From a virus, in IMG/VR virus record IMGVR_UViG_3300042924_000717, positions 1 to 20,149 of that record: a DNA stretch of 20,149 bases; one strand, 5' to 3'. The first letter of the stretch is position 1, and each line of letters opens with the position of its first letter. Under the pieces are notes generated by a model. The model had not been told where the DNA came from, searched no databases, and worked only from the letters and a program-made list of their open reading frames with translations. Both the position numbers and the translations under genes were made by a program. Positions 5,103-12,114 of the stretch are shown here, piece after piece.

Positions 5103-7475
5103 TTAAGCTGTGTAAGTTCCAGATGATGTGTAAGTCAGAATTGTGTTTGCGCCGCTTGTTGTGACAGTCGGTGAGCCTGTGGTTGTGCCAGAGTATTTGG
5201 TTGTTGGAATAGACAAGATGACTACGCCCGAACCGCCTGCGGCAGCCGTTACATTTGCACTAAGACCACCGCCGCCACCACCACGATTGGCAGTTCCAGC
5301 CGTTGCATTAGAAATATTAGCGTAAGCACCATTACCTCCACCTCCAGCGCCGCCTGAAGCCACTCTCTCATTATTTCCACCACCACCACCGCCAGCGTAA
5401 GTTACAGATGAACCCGTAATTGATGATGCAGTTCCATCACCACCCTCACCTTGTGCATCTGTATTTCCTGCTTCTCCTGCACCGCCGCCACCGCCAGCCG
5501 CAAATTCAGGGGATGTATTTAATCCCGAACCACCATTATTACCTTGTGATGGAGATGTGCTAGGCGTGTTTCCTATGCCAACAGTTGTCGAATCAAATCC
5601 AGCGCCGCCACCAGAACCACCGCTTTTCCCATTATTACTTGGCGAGGCAGCGCCACCATTTCCACCGCCGCCGCCAGCAGTTGATGTAATTGTGGAGAAC
5701 ACAGAATCATTTCCGTTATTTCCTCCCGCACTTCCACCCGCGCCAACAGTGATGGTGTATGAAGTACCTGAAGTTAGAGCAAATCCTGTGCCTGTTCTAA
5801 AACCACCCGCACCACCACCGCCAGCATTATTATTGCCGCCACCACCGCCGCCGCCTGCAACTACCAAATATTCAATAAAAACAAGAGGGACTAAAGACCC
5901 GCTGGTCGTAAATGTATGGATAGTGTTGCCACCAGAAGTAGTGACTGTGCCGCCGCTAAACACTTGTGATCCAGCGTAAGAGATGATGACTACGCCAGAG
6001 CCGCCTGTTCCACTTGAGCCACTCGTACCGCCGCCGCCGCCACCGCCGCCAAGGTTTGCAGTTCCTGCTGTGCCACTTCCCGCGCCATTGCCAGCGCCGC
6101 CACCACCTGTACCGCCTGTTGATGTGCCAGAATTGCGACCTGAACCGCCGCCGCCGCCTGCGTAAGTGACGCTAGAACCTGAAATTGAGGACGCTGTACC
6201 GTTGCCGCCGTTGCCTGCCGTGCTTCCGCTTGCATTCCCGCCCACTGCACCCGCTCCACCGCCTCCACCACCGGGGTAATTACTGCCATCGCTATTTCCA
6301 GCGCCGCCGTTGTTACCTTGACCAGATATACCAGTTCCACCCGCACCGCCGTAAAAACCGCCGCCGCCAGAACCACCATTTTTGTCTACAGTGCCGCCGT
6401 GTTCGCCGCCCCCTCCTCCAGTTGAGGTGATTGCATTAAAAACAGAGGCCGAACCTTTACCGCCTGAGTTTGGATATGTGCTTGAAGTACCACCGCCACC
6501 GACTGTAATTGTGTAAATAGAATTTGCGTCAATCTTCAGTCCAGAGCCAGCAAGTAAACCACCCGCGCCGCCGCCACCGCCACCAGAACCACCGCCACCA
6601 CCACCAGCCACTACCAAGTAACTTGCAGTTACAGATGACAAAGGGCTAAGTGCGCCAGAAGATGTGAATGTGTGAATGAAGTTACCGCCTGATTGGGTAA
6701 CAGTTCCACCACCGAATAATTGTGTTGCGCTTGTGTAGGAGATGATGACGATACCTGAACCACCATTACCAGCAGTAACAGTGCCTGTAGAGCCGCCGCC
6801 ACCAGAGCCTGTGCTTGCTGTTGCGCTGGTCGGGTTAACCGCAGGAGTAAATTTAGCCCCGCTACCGCCAATACTAGAGCCACCAGCACCAACCGCGCCG
6901 TCATATGATGAGCCGCCACCGCCGCCAGCATAAGTAACAGATGCGCCTGAAATGCTTGATGCAGTTCCTGCTCCCCCCGTGCCGCCGCCAGCGCCTGTTC
7001 CCGTTCCAGTGCTTCCGCCTACTGCACCCGCACCGCCACCGCCACCGCCAGCCCAGTTGCCTGATGTTGAACCTGTGCCGCCGTTGTTGCCTTGGCCTGA
7101 AGTTGCTGTGCCTATTGCACCTGATGTTCCACCGCCGCCACCGCCTGAACCACCAGAACCTGCGGCAATAGAGTCATATCCACCTTTTCCGCCACCTACT
7201 GCGGATGTGGCATACCCACTGAATGTTGAGTTTGCGCCATTGGTGTTATTAGAGCCGCCTGCACCAACAGTAACCGTGTAAGACAAAGTTGGGTTTAAAG
7301 ACACCGTGCCTGTTAAAAGACCACCTGCGCCACCACCGCCACCGCCGTTTGTGCTACTTCCACCACCTCCGCCACCGCCACCCGCTACGATTAGGTAACT
7401 AGCAGTAACCGATTGCAATCCTGTCCACCCAAAGGCGGCAAGCGCAGCAGCTCCAATTTTTGATAGACGGGGCAT
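5103..7475 (-). CDS. Giant glycine-rich tail adhesin with three homologous polyglycine modules
   Basis: The 790-residue product is dominated by runs of glycine. Three homologous modules follow a short N-terminal hydrophobic segment ('SKIGAAALAAFGWTGLQS'): about 22-280, 281-532 and 533-790. Each opens with 'YLVVAGGGGGG', contains 'YT[IV]TVG.GG', 'GQGNNGG', 'GTASSI[ST]G[AS]SVTYAGG' and 'GGSG[IV]VI[IL]S', and ends in a strand-rich 'GGTVT.SGGN.IHTFT.SG'. Polyglycine stretches of this kind form packed polyglycine-II helices in phage adhesins such as T-even gp38-type tips, and the family is annotated as glycine-rich tail or receptor-binding protein. It directly follows the tail fibre gene, so a role at the fibre tip in host recognition is likely. 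The ATG at 7475 has AAGGA 8 nt upstream. No autocleavage or chaperone domain is apparent. Confidence 0.85.
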   Translation of the reverse strand: MPRLSKIGAAALAAFGWTGLQSVTASYLIVAGGGGGGGGSSTNGGGGGGAGGLLTGTVSLNPTLSYTVTVGAGGSNNTNGANSTFSGYATSAVGGGKGGYDSIAAGSGGSGGGGGGTSGAIGTATSGQGNNGGTGSTSGNWAGGGGGGAGAVGGSTGTGTGAGGGTGGAGTASSISGASVTYAGGGGGSSYDGAVGAGGSSIGGSGAKFTPAVNPTSATASTGSGGGGSTGTVTAGNGGSGIVIISYTSATQLFGGGTVTQSGGNFIHTFTSSGALSPLSSVTASYLVVAGGGGGGSGGGGGGAGGLLAGSGLKIDANSIYTITVGGGGTSSTYPNSGGKGSASVFNAITSTGGGGGEHGGTVDKNGGSGGGGFYGGAGGTGISGQGNNGGAGNSDGSNYPGGGGGGAGAVGGNASGSTAGNGGNGTASSISGSSVTYAGGGGGSGRNSGTSTGGTGGGGAGNGAGSGTAGTANLGGGGGGGGTSGSSGTGGSGVVIISYAGSQVFSGGTVTTSGGNTIHTFTTSGSLVPLVFIEYLVVAGGGGGGGNNNAGGGGAGGFRTGTGFALTSGTSYTITVGAGGSAGGNNGNDSVFSTITSTAGGGGGNGGAASPSNNGKSGGSGGGAGFDSTTVGIGNTPSTSPSQGNNGGSGLNTSPEFAAGGGGGAGEAGNTDAQGEGGDGTASSITGSSVTYAGGGGGGNNERVASGGAGGGGNGAYANISNATAGTANRGGGGGGLSANVTAAAGGSGVVILSIPTTKYSGTTTGSPTVTTSGANTILTYTSSGTYTA
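5106..7412 (-). repeat. Three diverged tandem modules of about 760 bp inside the adhesin gene
   Basis: On the minus strand the copies run approximately 7412-6636, 6635-5880 and 5879-5106. They align at the protein level from 'YLVVAGG' to the 'HTFTSSG' ending and differ in the loop lengths between glycine runs. Dense GGN codons make the plus strand extremely C-rich here. The pattern is best explained by internal duplication followed by divergence or recombination. Confidence 0.85.
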
Positions 7476-7485
7476 CTGCGTGTCC

Positions 7486-9195
7486 TTATGCGAACTTGGT
7501 TACAGAGGCCAACACAGTAAACGCAGCACTGCCTGTTTTGATAATTACATAGGTGTAGCTGTCAATTGAGCTTGCATTGCCGCTTGTCGGGGCAGAACCA
7601 CCCTGCCATTTTGGCGTGACAGTGGAGCCATCAACTTGGACAACAGAGTTGTAGTAGGCCGTAGCGCCGTTGGTCACCAGGAATGTGGCAGACAAAGACT
7701 CGCCCGTGGACATGATGGTGTTCAGTGATGTACCGCTTGAACCCCTGAAGTTCACAGTGAAGTTGCCACTGGCATTGGTGGTGTAGTACAGAACCGATTG
7801 GGTTGTGACATCAAAGTTAATTGTGCCTGTGGCCGCAGTTGCAGAGACAGTTGCAACCTCAAGAATGTTGGAGGTCTTCAAGTCTGCATTTGACGCAGTG
7901 CCTGCAAAGGTCTGGAGCGCTGTGAATGTCTGCGCCACATCGGTCTTGGCCGTGTCTGCGTCAAACGCTTGGACATCCGTGCCAATAGCCAACCCCAAGA
8001 ATGTACGGGCTGATGCGCCACCGGCACCCAAGGTAGTCAGGTCGGCATCGTAGGCCTGGACATTGGTGCCGATCACAAGGCCAAGGTTTGTCCTGACAGT
8101 TGCAGCAGACGCTGTCAGCTCAGACAGATTGTTTGCAGTGAGCAGATACGCAGCACCAGACACATAAGCGGCCACCCAAGCAGAGCCTGTGTACAAGCGC
8201 ATCTCTGGCACTGTCGTGTTGTAGTACAAGGAGCCAGCAAGCAAAGCGTTGCCGTCATTGTCTAGCGTTGGATCGCTTGCTTTGGGGCCAAGGTAGCGAT
8301 CATCAAAGTTGTCATACGCAGCCAAGGCTGAGTCGCGTGCCGCTTCAGCAGCGCTCTGTGCTGTGGCTGCATTGCTGGCGCTTGTACTCGCGGCAGAGGC
8401 AGAGCTGGACGCATTGCTTGCGCTGGTGCTTGCATTGCTGGCCGAGGTGGATGCGTTGCTGGCTGATGTGCTGGCTGCTGAGGCAGAGGCTGCTGCGTTG
8501 GTGGCCGAGGTTGTTGCTGATGCGGCATCAACCAGCAGAGTCCATTTTGCAGAGTCAGCGTTGGTGGTAATCGGCAAAGCCCCGCTTGAGGTATGCGCCG
8601 TGATGACTTGGAAAATGTTGTTGGTGGTGGTGTCCTTTGCAATGTCTCGCACATAGTAGACAGTGCTAGCAGCCCAGTTGCCACGGTTGGTGCCCAAGGT
8701 TTCGCCCAGTGCAGGGTTGCCATTGGCATCAAAGCCCAGCGTCTTGTTGGCTCGCAGTGATGCAAGCGGCAAGGTCATGTTGATGTTGGTCGGGTCTGTC
8801 TGTGGAGCTGACAGCGCCCTGACCAAGCCCTCAGCATTTTGCTGGGCAAAGATAGTCTGCTGATCCAGCTCATCATTAAGCGTGTTGGCAAAGAAGTCGC
8901 CGCCGGTTGTGAAGTCGGTTGCCCTGGCAATAGTGCGGTTGCCGACAATGGCGTACTGGGTTGGCGAGGTTGGTGCCAGCGCCAAGCCGGTGGCTGTGAT
9001 GGTCACCGAGCCGGTACCGTTGGCGTTGATGACCACTGTGTAGTGGGTGGTCAGCGTCAGCAGGACATCGTCCTTGAACACGGCAATGTCGGTGTTGGCC
9101 AGGATCTCAAAAGTGAACGCATACGGCCCCTCGCCACCAGTGCCACTGGGTGCGTAGACTGCTCGGCGGGTTACATTGCTGATTGGGATGGCCAT
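7486..9195 (-). CDS. Tail fibre protein with T7-type N-terminal attachment domain
   Basis: The product has 569 residues. Residues 1-150 match the T7 tail fibre N-terminal domain: 'MAIPISNVTRRAVYAPSG', 'PYAFTFEIL...DIAVFKDD', 'VVGNRTIARATDF'-like 'IVGNRTIARATDFTTGG', then 'LNDELDQQTIFAQQNAEGL'. This domain fixes the fibre to the tail. Residues 168-222 ('GNWAASTVYYVRDIAK', 'VITAHTSSG') look like a small carbohydrate-binding-type module. Residues 224-290 are a Ser/Ala/Asn heptad coiled coil. 'ASDPTLDNDGNALLAGSLYY' and 'MRLYTGSAWVAA' (306-344) form a motif common in environmental phage fibres. Two 'LGL.IGT.VQA[YF]DAD' repeats follow, then a strand-rich C-terminus of about 130 residues. It has a good AAGGA site and precedes the adhesin by 10 nt. 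The fibre probably presents that adhesin, though this is not proven. Confidence 0.92.
   Translation of the reverse strand: MAIPISNVTRRAVYAPSGTGGEGPYAFTFEILANTDIAVFKDDVLLTLTTHYTVVINANGTGSVTITATGLALAPTSPTQYAIVGNRTIARATDFTTGGDFFANTLNDELDQQTIFAQQNAEGLVRALSAPQTDPTNINMTLPLASLRANKTLGFDANGNPALGETLGTNRGNWAASTVYYVRDIAKDTTTNNIFQVITAHTSSGALPITTNADSAKWTLLVDAASATTSATNAAASASAASTSASNASTSASNASTSASNASSSASAASTSASNAATAQSAAEAARDSALAAYDNFDDRYLGPKASDPTLDNDGNALLAGSLYYNTTVPEMRLYTGSAWVAAYVSGAAYLLTANNLSELTASAATVRTNLGLVIGTNVQAYDADLTTLGAGGASARTFLGLAIGTDVQAFDADTAKTDVAQTFTALQTFAGTASNADLKTSNILEVATVSATAATGTINFDVTTQSVLYYTTNASGNFTVNFRGSSGTSLNTIMSTGESLSATFLVTNGATAYYNSVVQVDGSTVTPKWQGGSAPTSGNASSIDSYTYVIIKTGSAAFTVLASVTKFA
7948..8103 (-). 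repeat. Two-copy 'LGL.IGT' repeat in the tail fibre
   Basis: Fibre residues about 365-416 contain 'TNLGLVIGTNVQAYDADL' followed by 'TFLGLAIGTDVQAFDADT', about 30 residues apart and still similar at the DNA level. This kind of short repeat is frequent in trimeric phage fibre shafts. Confidence 0.75.
8368..8472 (-). repeat. 21-bp coding repeats (heptad STSASNA) in the tail fibre
   Basis: Five tandem copies of a seven-residue unit ('STSASNA' and variants) span about fibre residues 242-276. The spacing suits a trimeric coiled-coil shaft. Copy number may vary by replication slippage. Confidence 0.8.
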
Positions 9196-9228
9196 GATTC
9201 AATCCTTGCTTATGGAAATTGTACGGGT

Positions 9229-12114
9229 TTACTTGGGTTTGTAATAGAGGCCGTTGGCTTTTTTAAGCTCTTCAAGCTCATCAATTTTTGGCTGTAGGCT
9301 GGGCTCTTCTATTTTGAGCTGGTCTTTGGCTGCGTTCATGTATTTGGAATGTACTCTCTGCACCGTCTTTTGCTGATCATCCAGCGACAGCAAGTCAAAG
9401 CCTGGGGTCTGCATGATGTTCAAGATCTCAGCCTTGCTTGGCAGCTCCTTGCCGTAAATGGTCAGCAGCCGGTTGTACTGCACAGCATCTATCTCAACAC
9501 CTTCGATCTTGCGGTCGGGCATGCCAATGGGTGAGCCCATCCGCACCAGCAAGTCATCCACCTCCGAGAACTGCTGGGATGTGACCCTAGTTGGCAGCAC
9601 CAACTCATAGACTGCACCCGTGCCTGACTTGGTCGCATCGCCCCACAGGTTCAGCACTTCTGGCAAGTCTGCATTGAAGTACGGGATGCGCGACTTGTAC
9701 TTGTTAAACGCCTCAACAAAGCCGCGCATGCCCATGGACAGCTCGGGGCTGGCGCGGGTGTCCCGGTTGGTCGGGTCAGACAGCCGCTCAAAACCAGCAA
9801 GCATTGAGCTATAAGCACCAGCGGGTGAGCCGCCAATAACAAAACTACCGGCCTGTTTAATTATTTGTTCAATGCCTTTTTTAATTTTTTCATCTTCGTC
9901 TGCACCTGTTTTGCCCATACCAAGCACTTTGGCAATTTCTGCAAGACCCTGCAAATAAGGTTGCTCTGCCAAGTATTCGTAAAGGCCAAAAGCTCCACCT
10001 AAAAATACCTCGGCAATTTTGTTGTCATCAGACTCTCGTTGAGCGTATTCACTGTAGTCTGCGGCAATTGCCAAAAAGCCAGACATAGGATCCATGCCGT
10101 TGTAGCTGTAATATTTGCCGCCAATTTTGAGGGAGTACGGCTGCCACCCGTCACGGATCAGCGCGTCACGGTCTTCTTTCCGTACAGGGCCACTTCCAGT
10201 AATCATCCCTTCAGCGGCCAGTGACCCAAAGGTCGCCAGAGTTGCTGTGCCAAGCGTTACCTTGGCCAGAGCCATGTCGCGGTACACGCCACCCTTGGCG
10301 ATCTCTTCACGCCACTGGCTGGACAGTGGGGCAAACGGGGTGCGCTCAACAAGTTGCAAACCAATGTTGGCTGGTGTTTTAAAGAAAGGTTGAACCACTT
10401 TCATAATTGGATTGTTGAAGACTTTTTGCAGCCCCTTCAAGACCGGTGGCAATTCAGCGGTAAAGGTTCCTTTTTGAGCAAAAAGGGAGGCAGCTTCATC
10501 TAGGTCGCGTGGTGGGTTTTGATACAGGCTGATGGCTTCGGCCTCCATCTTTGCCAGAGCATCAGCTTCGGGAACGCCAGCTTCTATCGATTCGCGGTAG
10601 ACCGTCTTGCTGCGCCGAATGATCAGAGTGTTGAGCTCCATCCGATACAGCGTACCTTTAAAAAATTCATCCTCTGCCATGAGAGCTCTGCCTGGCAGCG
10701 TAACTGCTGTGCCATAGTAGTCAATGGCCTTGGCAAACCATTTGTCCTGCTCAATACCAAAGCCAGCAGAACTGATTGCTGGGACAGTATTGCCGCGCTG
10801 GGCCTCAACCTTGCTCATCAAGTCGCTGGGCTGATTTTTCTTAAAGGCAGTGCTTGCCAATTCCAAACCTTCAAGGACTCCATTGCGCAGCGACTGCATC
10901 ATGGTCAGCGCTTCATCGTAAGCAATTTTGTCTTGCGCGGATCCTGGAAGTAAATCTCCCCATTTGGTAACAAGGTTGGGCATCCGTCCTTCGCGCACAG
11001 CCTTCGGCAAGAAGTTCGAATACATTGAGGCCACCAAACGCTCGGGCATTTGATACAAGCCCATCGTACTGTTGCCGACAATGTTCTTGGCATGCGACAC
11101 GCCGCTAGACAGCAGCCCATTGATGTAGGTGGTGAACCACACATCTTTCACGCTCGACATCATCGACTTCTCAACCAGAGCATTCTGAGCGGCACGCGAC
11201 TCCAGCGTCAGGTAGGACTTGGCCAAGTCAGACAGGGCAGCGTCACCACCGTACTCATCAATCACCTGGCGCACGATAGCAGCATTGCCATCGCGGGGGA
11301 TGCGGAACACAGCCAGCGACCGAGCTGTCTCGGTCTGGATGCCCTTGACACCGCGCTGGATCAGGCCGTGGAAGGCGATCTGCTGGCGCAGCTTGAGCTT
11401 GTCCACATCGGTGGCCGTGCCGCTGTTGACCATTTTGAACAACTTGTCGAGTTCGTTGGCGCTGGACTCCAGCACCTCCAGCGCTTTGTAGGTCTCGACA
11501 GCGTTGGCCATCATCTTGCCGTCAGTGCCGATCAGGCGCGACAGGAAGGCCTCGCCAATGCCCGACTCAGCAGCCTTGTCCTTGATCTCTTGGAAGGTGA
11601 CCGCCTTGGTGCGGATATTCAGCGCATCGGCCACGCCGCCCACAATGGCAGCGGCATCCTCGGTCTGGTAGCGGGACAGGTTGAACGGCTCATCAGGCGT
11701 GCCGCCGGGTTTACCCTCGGTGATGCCAAAGGTCTGCCTGCGGGTGACAGCTCGCTCAACGGCCTCTGTCAACGGCTGGTCAGCCTCGGGGATCAGCTTA
11801 AAGCGGCTAGCCTTGGCAGCATCAGGCAGCTCGCCGGGCAAAGCACGCGCAGCCTCGGGCACCAGGTTGCGCTCGGCCTTGGTGGCTTGCCGGGTGATCA
11901 GCTTGCGCAGAGCAGCGTCCATCGGGCCTGCGACTTGGACACCCTCCTCCATGGACGGGGTGCCGATCTCAGCAACCTCGGGCATCTGAGTTGTGTCGGC
12001 TTGAACGGCCCCAGGCATGGGCTCTAAAGGGATGTCCTCGGCAGGCGTGCTGGGCGCAGCACTCGGCAGGATCTGGCCAAGGCGCTGCTCAAGGGGTTTC
12101 TGCTCAATGGCCAT
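9229..12114 (-). CDS. Very large putative internal virion (ejection) protein, polyvalent-protein-like
   Basis: The 961-residue product sits in the position of T7 gp16. The N-terminus (1-70) is Pro/Glu-rich and probably disordered. Residues 325-350 carry 'WFTTYINGLLSSGVSHAKNI', 475-495 'GRALMAEDEFFKGTLYRMEL', 578-590 'FFKTPANIGLQLV', then a hydrophobic stretch (614-642) and 'DGWQPYSLKIGGKYYSYNGM' (655-674) with 'AIAADY'. I associate these motifs with large polyvalent or ejected proteins of tailed phages, especially 'LLS...H..N...N', 'DEFFK' and 'GW.PYS.K......YSYN'. No lytic transglycosylase signature is visible. The C-terminus ends in a Lys/Glu helix. The ATG at 12114 forms TGATG with the upstream gene and has AGGAG 7 nt before it. 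Function as a genome-ejection protein is inferred from position and motifs. Confidence 0.75.
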   Translation of the reverse strand: MAIEQKPLEQRLGQILPSAAPSTPAEDIPLEPMPGAVQADTTQMPEVAEIGTPSMEEGVQVAGPMDAALRKLITRQATKAERNLVPEAARALPGELPDAAKASRFKLIPEADQPLTEAVERAVTRRQTFGITEGKPGGTPDEPFNLSRYQTEDAAAIVGGVADALNIRTKAVTFQEIKDKAAESGIGEAFLSRLIGTDGKMMANAVETYKALEVLESSANELDKLFKMVNSGTATDVDKLKLRQQIAFHGLIQRGVKGIQTETARSLAVFRIPRDGNAAIVRQVIDEYGGDAALSDLAKSYLTLESRAAQNALVEKSMMSSVKDVWFTTYINGLLSSGVSHAKNIVGNSTMGLYQMPERLVASMYSNFLPKAVREGRMPNLVTKWGDLLPGSAQDKIAYDEALTMMQSLRNGVLEGLELASTAFKKNQPSDLMSKVEAQRGNTVPAISSAGFGIEQDKWFAKAIDYYGTAVTLPGRALMAEDEFFKGTLYRMELNTLIIRRSKTVYRESIEAGVPEADALAKMEAEAISLYQNPPRDLDEAASLFAQKGTFTAELPPVLKGLQKVFNNPIMKVVQPFFKTPANIGLQLVERTPFAPLSSQWREEIAKGGVYRDMALAKVTLGTATLATFGSLAAEGMITGSGPVRKEDRDALIRDGWQPYSLKIGGKYYSYNGMDPMSGFLAIAADYSEYAQRESDDNKIAEVFLGGAFGLYEYLAEQPYLQGLAEIAKVLGMGKTGADEDEKIKKGIEQIIKQAGSFVIGGSPAGAYSSMLAGFERLSDPTNRDTRASPELSMGMRGFVEAFNKYKSRIPYFNADLPEVLNLWGDATKSGTGAVYELVLPTRVTSQQFSEVDDLLVRMGSPIGMPDRKIEGVEIDAVQYNRLLTIYGKELPSKAEILNIMQTPGFDLLSLDDQQKTVQRVHSKYMNAAKDQLKIEEPSLQPKIDELEELKKANGLYYKPK

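Noticed and set aside
5557-7281. Proline-rich plus-strand frames across the adhesin gene
   Set aside because: They arise because GGN glycine codons read as CCN proline on the other strand; they have no independent support.
8368-8472. Regular 21-bp repeats considered as CRISPR-like or regulatory iterons
   Set aside because: They are in frame, encode a heptad coiled coil and have no spacers.
11050-12027. Long plus-strand open frame of 325 codons opposite the 961-residue gene
   Set aside because: It is antisense to a gene with clear family motifs, has no ribosome binding site in an operon context and reads as a biased His/Leu/Gly-rich translation, typical of an antisense shadow.
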